This document shows positions 34,322-41,729 of a stretch of DNA of 64,000 bases, piece after piece; within the stretch, counting starts at the first letter, position 1, and the number at the start of each line of letters is the position of its first letter. The translations under genes were made by a program, and so were the position numbers. The stretch spans positions 1 through 64,000 of the forward strand of contig JAKOMQ010000014.1 of the NCBI GenBank assembly GCA_022241605.1, given 5' to 3'. The notes below the pieces were generated by a model, which saw only the letters and a program-made list of their open reading frames with translations, ran no database searches and was not told where the DNA came from. Source of the stretch: Aquimonas sp. (GTDB lineage: Bacteria; Pseudomonadota; Gammaproteobacteria; Xanthomonadales; Xanthomonadaceae).

Positions 34322-35571
34322 GAGCACTGCTGCGGCTGGCCTGGGCCAGCCTGTGGAACCGCCGATTCACCGCCGCGGTGACCATCGCCACGATCAGCCT
34401 GAGCGTGCTGCTGCTGCTGGGCGTGGAGCGCCTGCGCCACGAGGCCCGCAACAGCTTCCTGAGCACGGTCTCAGGCACCGACCTGATCGTCGGTGCGCGC
34501 GCGCATCCGGTGCAGCTGATGCTGTACTCGGTTTTCCACATGGGTGACGCCACCAACAACGTCAGCTGGACCAGCCACCAGGAGGTCGCCAAGCGGCCCG
34601 AGGTGGCCTGGACGGTGCCAATCAGTCTCGGCGACTCGCACCGCGGCTACCGCGTGGTCGGCACCACCACCGGCTTCTTCGAGCACATCCGCACCGGCGA
34701 CGAACGGCCGCTGGCCTTTGCGAGCGGTGCCGCCTTCGACGGGCTCTACGACGCGGTGATCGGCGCCGAGGTGGCGCAGGCTCTGGGCTATGGACTTGGC
34801 GAGGAGATCATCCTGGCCCATGGCACCGGCAGCTTCATCGCGCAGAAACACGACGATCGGCCGTTCACCGTGGTCGGCGTGCTGGAGCGCACCGGTACCC
34901 CGATCGATCAGAGCGTGCACGTCAGCCTGGAGGCGATCGAGGCGATCCATGTCAACTGGCGCGGCGGCACCCGGATGGGCCGCGCACCGGACGAGATCCC
35001 GCCCGAACGCCTGCAGCCGCGCTCGATCACGGCCTTCTTCGTCGGCCTCGAATCGCGCATGGCCACCTTCGCGCTGCAGCGGGCGATCAACGAATACCGC
35101 GCCGAGCCGCTGACCGCGGTACTGCCCGGCGTGGCGCTGCAGCAGCTGTGGTCGATGCTGGGCGTGGTCGAACGCGCCCTGCTGCTGACCGCGGCCTGCG
35201 TGGTCGCCGCCGGTCTGCTGGGCATGCTTGCCGCCCTGCTCGGCACGCTGTCCGAGCGCCGCCGCGAGATGGCCATCCTGCGCGCGCTCGGCGCCGGCCC
35301 GGCCACGGTATCCCTGCTGCTGCTGCTTGAGGCCGTGCTGTTGACCGTGGTCGGCCTGCTGCTGGGCCTGCTGCTGCTGCACGCGGGCTCGGCGCTGGCA
35401 GCCCCTGCCATCGAGCGATCCACCGGCATCGCGCTGGCGCTCGGCTGGCCGGCCGCCAGCGAATGGCGGCTGATGGGGCTGGTGCTGGGCGCCGGCAGCC
35501 TGATCGGCCTGGTCCCGGCCCTGCTCACCTATCGCCGCTCGCTGGCCGACGGCATGATGGTGCGCCAGTAA
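34318..35571 (+). CDS. zrgC: FtsX/MacB-type ABC permease of the Zrg operon
   Basis: A 417-residue membrane protein with one N-terminal helix (AAVTIATISLSVLLLLGV), a large periplasmic domain (residues about 45-280) and three C-terminal helices from LLLTAACVVAAGLLGM onwards. The segment ERRREMAILRALGAGPATV between helices is the FtsX coupling motif. This layout is that of type VII ABC systems (LolCE, MacB), which do mechanical work on periplasmic partners rather than classical import. That makes the zinc role of Zrg systems mechanistically interesting. Confidence 0.85.
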   Translation: MRALLRLAWASLWNRRFTAAVTIATISLSVLLLLGVERLRHEARNSFLSTVSGTDLIVGARAHPVQLMLYSVFHMGDATNNVSWTSHQEVAKRPEVAWTVPISLGDSHRGYRVVGTTTGFFEHIRTGDERPLAFASGAAFDGLYDAVIGAEVAQALGYGLGEEIILAHGTGSFIAQKHDDRPFTVVGVLERTGTPIDQSVHVSLEAIEAIHVNWRGGTRMGRAPDEIPPERLQPRSITAFFVGLESRMATFALQRAINEYRAEPLTAVLPGVALQQLWSMLGVVERALLLTAACVVAAGLLGMLAALLGTLSERRREMAILRALGAGPATVSLLLLLEAVLLTVVGLLLGLLLLHAGSALAAPAIERSTGIALALGWPAASEWRLMGLVLGAGSLIGLVPALLTYRRSLADGMMVRQ

Positions 35572-35632
35572 GCGCCGGTTGCTGCATCACCCGGCACGCT
35601 CTCACAAACTCCGCACGTCTTCTGGAATCCCC

Positions 35633-36142
35633 ATGATCCGCATCGCCCGCCCCACCCTCCGCCGCTTTTCGGCACTGGTCCTGCTGGCGGCGCTGACCGC
35701 GCTGCTCGCCAGCGCCCACGCCTCGGTGCGAATCATCGACTGGCTGGAGTTGATGCCCGAGGAGGAGCTCAGCGCCCTGCAGGACATCCCCGAAGTGGAC
35801 CATCTGGGCATGATGGAGACACCGGACTACAGCGACTCCAACCCGGTGCTGGCCATGAACGGAGCCGAGGGGCGCCTGCCCGGCTACATCGTTCCGCTCT
35901 CGATCACCTCGGACAACAAGATCAGCGAGTTCTTCGTGGTGCCCTACTTCGGCGCCTGCATCCACGTCCCGCCGCCGCCGCCCAACCAGATCGTCTACGC
36001 CAAGCCCGAGACCCCGATCGACATGACCGAGATCTGGGCCGCCTATTGGATCTACGGCACCATCGAGGTCAAGCCGACCCGCAACGCGGTGGCGCAAAGC
36101 TTCTACGTGATCAACGTAGAAAAAGTAGAACCGTGGGAGTAA
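35633..36142 (+). CDS. zrgD: Periplasmic DUF3299 protein, ZrgD-like
   Basis: A 169-residue exported protein: signal peptide RRFSALVLLAALTALLASAH, then the DUF3299 core with IIDWLELMPEEELSAL, the strand GYIVPLSI, and VPYFGACIHVPPPPPNQIVY. The Cys-Ile-His pair in GACIHVPPPPP is the most conserved part of the family and a plausible metal site. It follows the permease gene by 61 bp and closes the operon. The start at 35633 gives the signal peptide; an upstream ATG at 35579 would not. Confidence 0.82.
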   Translation: MIRIARPTLRRFSALVLLAALTALLASAHASVRIIDWLELMPEEELSALQDIPEVDHLGMMETPDYSDSNPVLAMNGAEGRLPGYIVPLSITSDNKISEFFVVPYFGACIHVPPPPPNQIVYAKPETPIDMTEIWAAYWIYGTIEVKPTRNAVAQSFYVINVEKVEPWE

Positions 36143-36600
36143 ACCCAGCCGTTTGCGGACCATTGGTCCGCGGCTGGGTTTACCCGATCGCGAAGAGCGA
36201 TCGGCCTCTGGCCGTTCGCGGACCACGGGTCCGCGGCTGGCATCACCCGATCGCGAAGAGCGATCGGGACCAGCCATAGGCAATCCCGACCATTGGTCCG
36301 CGCCTGGGTTTATCCGATCGCGAAGAGCGATCGGGACCAGCCATAGGCAATCCCGACCATTGGTCCACGGCTGGGTTTACCCGATCGCGAAGAGCGATCG
36401 GCCTCTGGCCATTTGCGGACCACCGGTCCGCGGCCAGACTTACCCGATCGCGAAAAGCGATTGGGACCAGCAGTTAGGACTTGCAAACCGCAGGTTTGCG
36501 GCGGGGGTCACCCGATCGCGTGAGCGATCGGGATCAGCCATAGGCAGTCCGGACCACTGATCCGCGGCTGGCATCACCCGATCGCGTGAGCCATCGGCGC
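36143..36600. repeat. 66-bp tandem array, about seven units with two hairpins each
   Basis: Units recur at 36183, 36246, 36312, 36379, 36443, 36510 and 36577 (63-67 bp apart). Each has CCCGATCGCGAAGAGCGATCGG, a hairpin with CGATCGC/GCGATCG arms, and most also have GCGGACCATTGGTCCGC, a second palindrome, followed by GGCTGGGTTTACC or a variant. The last units change the loop to GTGA. Open frames across it are artefacts of the repeat. It begins directly after the zrgD-like stop codon, so the first hairpins may also end that operon. Confidence 0.93.
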
Positions 36601-36926
36601 CATCCCGCAGACCACAGACCACAGACCAGCGATGTACAGCGCGGCACGGCCGTTCACCCGACGCGACTTGCCGAAACGAACCGAGCTCAAGGGCAGCCCG
36701 GGTTGGGCGTTGAGTTCCGCCCATCAACAAGGGCACCGGCACCTGCTCCGCCCTGTCGCGCGCAAGCTCGCTCCCACAAGACCCTCCCGGTTTCGAGTCG
36801 GCACCCCGCGGGAACTGCGTGCAGACGCCGCAGGCAGCCGCCCGCTGCCCGGCCTCGATGGCTCCACGCCTCCATCCCGTCTTTCCGGTTAGCCTGCGGT
36901 ACTCCTCACGACCCGGCAGCGCTCCC
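36601..36926. other. Gap between repeat array and alcohol dehydrogenase
   Basis: About 330 bp without a gene. It starts with three CAGACCA-type octamers (36607-36630), then a REP-type sequence at 36751-36780. The alcohol dehydrogenase promoter must lie in the last part, but no clear -35/-10 pair stands out. Confidence 0.5.
36751..36780 (-). repeat. REP palindrome of GTGGGAGCGAGC type, inverted copy
   Basis: On the minus strand it reads CTTGTGGGAGCGAGCTTGCG, then CGCGACAGGG. It is the same element as at 19763-19790, with one base change in the palindrome. Confidence 0.75.
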
Positions 36927-37988
36927 ATGACCCAAGCCACCCTCGCCTACGCCGCCCCCTCCGCCAAGGCCCCGCTCGCCCCGTTTTCTCTGGAGCGCCG
37001 CGCGCCGGGCCCCAAGGACGTGCTGATCGAGATCACCCACTGCGGGGTCTGCCATTCGGATCTGCACCAGGCGCGCGAAGACTGGGGCCCGGCGCTGTTC
37101 CCGATGGTGCCGGGCCACGAAATCGTCGGCCACGTCACTGCGGTCGGTGCGGAGGTCAGCCAGTACAAGATCGGCGACCGCGTCGGGGTCGGCTGCATGG
37201 TCGACTCCTGCCGTACCTGCTCGCAGTGCGATGCCGGTGAAGAGCAGTTCTGCGAGCGCGGCTTCTCGGGCACCTACAACGGCTACGAACAGGACGGCCG
37301 CACCATGACCTTCGGCGGCTACAGCCAGCGCATCACGGTGGATGAGGCCTTCGTGGTGCGTGTCCCGGACGCCATGCCGCTGGATCGCGCCGCGCCGCTG
37401 CTGTGCGCCGGCATCACCACCTATTCGCCGCTCAAGCGCTTTGGCGCTGGCCCCGGCAAGCGGGTTGCGGTGATGGGCCTGGGCGGGCTGGGCCACGTCG
37501 GCGTGCGCATCGCCCGCGCCATGGGCGCGGAGGTGACCGTGATCTCGACCACCGAGGCCAAGCGCGGCGATGCCGCTGCGCTGGGTGCACACGATTTCCT
37601 GGCCAGCCGTGACCGCGAGGCGATGAAGGCCGCGGCCGGGCGCTTCGACCTGATTCTGGACACGGTCTCGGCGCCGCACGATCTGAACGCCGCGCTCAAC
37701 CTGCTGCGCACCGACGGCACCCTGGTCCTGGTGGGCGTGCCAGAAGAAGCCCTGCCGGTGCAGCCCTTTGCAATCATCGGCCGGCGCCGACGCCTGGCCG
37801 GCTCGCTGATCGGCGGCATCGCCGAAACCCAGGAAATGCTCGACTTCTGCGCCGAGCACGGCGTGCTGGCCGATATCGAGACCATCGCCATGGCCGACAT
37901 CAACCACGCTTGGGAGCGCCTGCTCAAGAATGATGTGCGCTACCGCTTCGTGATCGACATGGCCAGCCTGGGCGGCAGCGCCGGATAA
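36927..37988 (+). CDS. Zinc-dependent NAD(P) alcohol dehydrogenase, YahK/CAD-like
   Basis: A 353-residue medium-chain dehydrogenase. The catalytic zinc ligands are in HCGVCHSDLH and GHEIVGHV. The structural-zinc cysteines are CRTCSQCDAGEEQFC near residue 92. The cofactor Rossmann motif is VAVMGLGGLGHVGVRIA near residue 175. The pattern matches aldehyde reductases such as E. coli YahK, which reduce a broad range of aldehydes with NADPH. It is a single gene, with trmL 36 bp downstream on the same strand. Confidence 0.92.
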   Translation: MTQATLAYAAPSAKAPLAPFSLERRAPGPKDVLIEITHCGVCHSDLHQAREDWGPALFPMVPGHEIVGHVTAVGAEVSQYKIGDRVGVGCMVDSCRTCSQCDAGEEQFCERGFSGTYNGYEQDGRTMTFGGYSQRITVDEAFVVRVPDAMPLDRAAPLLCAGITTYSPLKRFGAGPGKRVAVMGLGGLGHVGVRIARAMGAEVTVISTTEAKRGDAAALGAHDFLASRDREAMKAAAGRFDLILDTVSAPHDLNAALNLLRTDGTLVLVGVPEEALPVQPFAIIGRRRRLAGSLIGGIAETQEMLDFCAEHGVLADIETIAMADINHAWERLLKNDVRYRFVIDMASLGGSAG

Positions 37989-38024
37989 TCGCGGTTTGCG
38001 CCATCCAGGCGCGCTGGAGGCGCG

Positions 38025-38489
38025 ATGTTCGACGTCCTGCTGTATGAGCCCGAGATCCCACCCAACACCGGCAACGTCATCAGGCTGTGTGCCAATGCCG
38101 GCGCGCGCCTGCACCTGATCCGACCGCTCGGCTTCGAGCTGGACGACAGCCGGCTGCGACGGGCGGGGCTGGATTACCACGAGTACGCCGAGCTGCGCGT
38201 CCACAACTCGCTTCAGGCGGCGATCGACGCGCTCGGCCAGCCACGCGTGTTCGCGCTGTCCACCCGCGGCGCACAGCGCTACGACGAGGTGGCTTTTCGC
38301 CCCGGCGACGCTTTTTTGTTCGGCCCGGAAAGCCGGGGCCTGCCGCAGCCGGTGCTCGACAACCTGGCCTCGGAACAGCGTGTGCGCCTGCCCATGCACC
38401 CGGGCAATCGCAGCTTGAACTTGTCGAACGCGGTGGCGGTGCTGGTTTACGAGGCCTGGCGGCAGCAGGGATTCGCGGGTGGGGCGTGA
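38025..38489 (+). CDS. trmL: tRNA (cytidine/uridine-34-2'-O)-methyltransferase TrmL
   Basis: A 154-residue SPOUT methyltransferase that methylates the wobble ribose of leucine tRNAs. Family motifs are EPEIPPNTGNVIRLCAN near residue 8, FLFGPESRGLP near 97 and the trefoil-knot end MHPGNRSLNLSNAVAVLVYE. CTGGAGG upstream supports the ATG at 38025. Confidence 0.95.
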   Translation: MFDVLLYEPEIPPNTGNVIRLCANAGARLHLIRPLGFELDDSRLRRAGLDYHEYAELRVHNSLQAAIDALGQPRVFALSTRGAQRYDEVAFRPGDAFLFGPESRGLPQPVLDNLASEQRVRLPMHPGNRSLNLSNAVAVLVYEAWRQQGFAGGA

Positions 38490-38516
38490 TGGGCATCACA
38501 CTGCGCGATGAACGCC

Positions 38517-38533
38517 GTTAACTCGGAGTTAAC
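38517..38533. promoter_or_regulatory. Palindrome upstream of the M23 peptidase gene
   Basis: GTTAACT and AGTTAAC are exact inverted repeats around CGG. The site is about 100 bp before the M23 start codon in the only AT-rich patch nearby. It could be an operator; no regulator is recognised. Confidence 0.35.
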
Positions 38534-38631
38534 TGCACCCGCACTCCAAACCTCAATTGAAACAAAGGTTTGACCGACGGACTTCAAGCTGGGTAAGGTG
38601 CGGCGTCGCTATGTCGCTGTGAGCCTCGCCT

Positions 38632-40065
38632 GTGCATTCCCCGGATCCGCTGAACCCCGCCGCCCCACGTCCCGCCCAGGCCGTTCGCCGCGGTGAAACC
38701 AGCGAATCACGCGGCCGCACGCGCCTCAGCCAAGCACTGGGCCCCTTGAGCCGCTTTCGGCGCGATCACTGGCTGCTGGCCAGCGTGCTGGCTTCGGTCT
38801 CTACCCTGCTGGTGTTGACGGCCCCCGGCTTCGCTGGCGCCAGCCTGCAGCCCGCCGAGCGCGGCCGGCAGATCGTGGAACTGGAGCTGCCGGCCCTGCT
38901 GCCCGGCAGCGAAGAGGCCGCTCGCATCGAGGCCGAAGTCGCGGCCCGCCAAGGCCCGGACGAGGCCAATTGGCGTTTGGTCAGCGTTCGCCCCGGCCAG
39001 ACCATGGGCGCGATCTTCGCTGAGCAGGGCCTGCCGGCGCGCACCCTGCACCGCCTGCTGGAGCAGCCCGGCGCGCGCGACCCGCTGACCCGCTTCCGCC
39101 CCGGCACCGAATTCGCGTTCGACATCAGTGGCGAAGGCGAGCTGCGCGCCCTGCGCTTCGACCGCGATGAGGCCACCCGCGTGGTGCTGCACGTCGACGA
39201 CAGCGGAATCCGCGAGGAAAAGCTCGAACGCGAACTGCAGCGCCGCATCCAGATGGTCTCAGGCTCGATCACCGCCTCGCTGTCGGAGGCCACCTCCCGC
39301 GCCGGCATGTCCACCGCGACCATGCTGGAAATGGCCAAGGTGTTCGGCTACGACATCGACTTCGCCCAGGACCTGCGCGTCGGCGACGAATTCCACGTGG
39401 TCTATGAAGATGTCTACCGCGACGGCGAGCGCCTGCGCGGCGGCGACATCCTGGCCGCCACCTTCGTCAATCGCGGCAAGTCCTACCACGTGTTCCGCTA
39501 CACCTTCGCCGACGGCAAGACCGAGTACTTCGATGCCGAGGGTCGGCCGATGCAGAAGTCCTTCCTGCGCACGCCGGTGGACTTCGCCCGCATCAGCTCG
39601 CGCTTTACCGCCTCGCGCAAGCATCCGGTGCTCGGTACCATGCGCGCGCACCGCGGCGTCGACTACGCCGCGCCGACCGGCACCCCGATCCGCGCCGCCG
39701 GTAACGGCCGCATCCGCTTCGCCGGCTGGCAGGGCGGCTACGGCCGCACCGTGATCATCGACCACGGTCAGGGCATCACCACCCTGTATGCCCACCTGTC
39801 TCGCTTCGGCCCGCACAAGACCGGCGCCCGCGTCACCCAGGGCAGCACCATCGGCTTTGTCGGCGCTTCCGGGCTGGCCACCGGGCCCCACCTGCACTAC
39901 GAATTCCGCGTGCACGGCGTGCACCGTGACCCGCTGACGGTGACCCTGCCCAAGCCCGAGCCGCTGCCGCGCTCCGAGCTGGCCCGCTTCCGCCAGCAGA
40001 CCCAGCCGATGCTGGCGCGTCTGGAGGTGCTCGCCGCCGGCGGCCAGGCGCGTGCCAGCCTCTGA
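38632..40065 (+). CDS. M23 peptidoglycan DD-endopeptidase, MepM-like
   Basis: A 477-residue envelope enzyme that cuts peptide cross-links in the cell wall. An N-terminal membrane helix (WLLASVLASVSTLLVLTAPG) is followed by an OapA/LysM-like domain (RLVSVRPGQTMGAIFAEQGL) near residues 118-200. A middle domain precedes the M23 core, with zinc ligands in HRGVDYAAPTG near 340 and GPHLHYEFR near 418. No ATG fits, so GTG at 38632 is taken as the start. anmK follows with a 14-bp overlap, linking wall cleavage to recycling of anhydro-muropeptide sugars. Confidence 0.9.
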   Translation: MHSPDPLNPAAPRPAQAVRRGETSESRGRTRLSQALGPLSRFRRDHWLLASVLASVSTLLVLTAPGFAGASLQPAERGRQIVELELPALLPGSEEAARIEAEVAARQGPDEANWRLVSVRPGQTMGAIFAEQGLPARTLHRLLEQPGARDPLTRFRPGTEFAFDISGEGELRALRFDRDEATRVVLHVDDSGIREEKLERELQRRIQMVSGSITASLSEATSRAGMSTATMLEMAKVFGYDIDFAQDLRVGDEFHVVYEDVYRDGERLRGGDILAATFVNRGKSYHVFRYTFADGKTEYFDAEGRPMQKSFLRTPVDFARISSRFTASRKHPVLGTMRAHRGVDYAAPTGTPIRAAGNGRIRFAGWQGGYGRTVIIDHGQGITTLYAHLSRFGPHKTGARVTQGSTIGFVGASGLATGPHLHYEFRVHGVHRDPLTVTLPKPEPLPRSELARFRQQTQPMLARLEVLAAGGQARASL

Positions 40066-41179
40066 GTCGCTGGACGGGCTTTATCTCGGCCTGATCTCCG
40101 GCACCAGCGCAGACGGCATTGATGCCTGCGCCGTCGAACTGCGCGGCGCGCAGGTCCGACTGCTCGGCGGACGCACCTATCCCTGGGACGAGGCGCTTCG
40201 CGCGCGCATCCTGCGCGTGTCCCAGCATGAGCCGCTGGTTTCGCTGGATGAATTTGGTGAGCTCGACACCGCGGTCGCCGAAGCCTTCGCCGCCGCCGCG
40301 CTGCACCTGATGCACGACTTTGGCCTGGACGCGAATGCAATCCGGGCGATCGGCTCGCACGGCCAGACCCTGCGGCATCGACCCGCCGGCCCCCTGCCCT
40401 TCACCCTGCAGATCGGCGACCCGTCGCGAATCGCCGAGCGCACGGAGCAGTGCGTGGTAGCCGACTTCCGCCGCCGCGACGTCGCCGCCGGCGGCCAGGG
40501 CGCGCCGCTGGTGCCAGCCTTCCATCGCGCGGTGTTCGCCGATCCCACGCAAGCGCGCGCCGTGCTCAACATCGGCGGCATCGCCAACCTGAGTCTGCTG
40601 GGTGCGGGTCCAGTGCTGGGCTTCGACTGCGGGCCCGGCAACGGCCTGATGGACGCCTGGTGCCTGCGCCATCGCGGGCAGGGTTACGACGCCGATGGCG
40701 CCTTCGCGGCGGAAGGCCAGCCCGATGCCGAACTGCTGGCGCGGCTGCTGGCCGATGACTACCTCGCGCTTGAGCCGCCCAAGAGCAGCGGCCGCGACCG
40801 CTACCATCTGGCCTGGCTGGAGACCCAGCTCGACGGCCGCACGCTGGCACCCGCCGACGTGCAGGCCAGCCTGCTGGAGTTCACCGCCGTCAGCATCGCC
40901 CAAGCCTTGGAGCGCTGGCAGCCCGAGGGCCGGCGCGTGCTGATCTGCGGCGGCGGCGTGCACAACTCGCGATTGATGGCCCGTTTGGCCGCGCTGCTGC
41001 CTGCGAGGATCGTGGAGTCCACCGCCGCCCACGGCGTCGACCCGGACTTCGTCGAGGCCATGACCTTCGCCTGGCTGGCGCGCGAAACCCTGTCCGGCCG
41101 CCCCGGCAACCTCTGCGAGGCCACCGGCGCGCGCGGGCCGCGGGTGCTGGGGGCGGTGTGGGCGGGAGGCGTCTTGTAG
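40052..41179 (+). CDS. anmK: Anhydro-N-acetylmuramic acid kinase
   Basis: A 375-residue ASKHA-fold kinase that phosphorylates and opens anhydro-MurNAc during cell-wall recycling. The phosphate loop is LISGTSADGIDA near residue 13. Other motifs are GSHGQTLRH, NIGGIANLSLLG, FDCGPGNGLMDAW with the catalytic aspartate, and CGGGVHNSRLM. The GTG at 40052 overlaps the M23 gene, as in other gammaproteobacteria where these two are paired. Confidence 0.95.
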   Translation: MPASESLDGLYLGLISGTSADGIDACAVELRGAQVRLLGGRTYPWDEALRARILRVSQHEPLVSLDEFGELDTAVAEAFAAAALHLMHDFGLDANAIRAIGSHGQTLRHRPAGPLPFTLQIGDPSRIAERTEQCVVADFRRRDVAAGGQGAPLVPAFHRAVFADPTQARAVLNIGGIANLSLLGAGPVLGFDCGPGNGLMDAWCLRHRGQGYDADGAFAAEGQPDAELLARLLADDYLALEPPKSSGRDRYHLAWLETQLDGRTLAPADVQASLLEFTAVSIAQALERWQPEGRRVLICGGGVHNSRLMARLAALLPARIVESTAAHGVDPDFVEAMTFAWLARETLSGRPGNLCEATGARGPRVLGAVWAGGVL

Positions 41180-41182
41180 CGA

Positions 41183-41200
41183 CGTACGCTCAAGCGTACG
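41183..41200. promoter_or_regulatory. Palindromic operator of the toxin-antitoxin operon
   Basis: CGTACGCT and AGCGTACG form an 18-bp palindrome with a CA centre, ending 10 bp before the antitoxin start codon. Antitoxins of the Phd/YefM type bind such palindromes to repress their own operon. Confidence 0.65.
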
Positions 41201-41210
41201 CTCCTCGACC

Positions 41211-41453
41211 ATGATCCGGATCACTGCCAGCGAAGCCCGCGCCAATCTCTACCGCCTCATCGACCAGGCGGCCGATTCGCATGCGCCCATCCACATCTCC
41301 GGCAAGCGCGCCGACGCCGTGCTGGTGTCGGCTGAAGACTGGAGCGCCATCCAGGAAACCCTGCACCTGCTTTCGGTGCCGGGCATGCGCGAATCGGTGA
41401 AGGAAGGCTTGGCGGAGCCGCTGGAAAGCTGCAGCGAGGCGCTGGATTGGTGA
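41211..41453 (+). CDS. Phd/YefM-family antitoxin
   Basis: An 80-residue antitoxin. The N-terminal DNA-binding Phd fold reads MIRITASEARANLYRLIDQA, then HISGKRADAVLVSAEDW. The acidic C-terminal tail (EGLAEPLESCSEALDW) would wrap the toxin. The stop codon overlaps the toxin start, and an upstream palindrome fits autoregulation. Confidence 0.93.
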   Translation: MIRITASEARANLYRLIDQAADSHAPIHISGKRADAVLVSAEDWSAIQETLHLLSVPGMRESVKEGLAEPLESCSEALDW

Positions 41454-41713
41454 GCTGGCGGCTGCTGTTCACCCGACACGCCCAGAAAGACGCCAAGCAC
41501 CTCGCTGCCGCCGGGCTGAAGCCCAAGGCCGAGGCGCTGCTGGCCGTGCTTGCGCAGAACCCCTACCAGTCGCCGCCGCCCTTCGAGACACTCGTGGGCG
41601 ATCTGGCGGGCACCTACTCGCGGCGGATCAACATCCAGCATCGCCTTGTCTATCAGGTGCTGGACGCCGAGCGCACGGTCAAGGTGCTGCGCCTATGGAC
41701 GCACTACGAATAG
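41450..41713 (+). CDS. YoeB/Txe-family mRNA-interferase toxin
   Basis: An 87-residue RelE-fold ribosome-dependent RNase. The core SRRINIQHRLVYQVLD and the ending VLRLWTHYE are family hallmarks, with the C-terminal His-Tyr catalytic. The start is taken as GTG at 41450, overlapping the antitoxin stop (GTGA); TTG at 41447 is the alternative. Translational coupling keeps antitoxin in excess. Confidence 0.92.
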   Translation: MSWRLLFTRHAQKDAKHLAAAGLKPKAEALLAVLAQNPYQSPPPFETLVGDLAGTYSRRINIQHRLVYQVLDAERTVKVLRLWTHYE

Positions 41714-41729
41714 GCCTGCGCGCGCGACT

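Noticed and set aside
36143..36600. The 66-bp tandem array as a possible second CRISPR
   Set aside because: The stretches between hairpins are also repeated from unit to unit, so there are no unique spacers.
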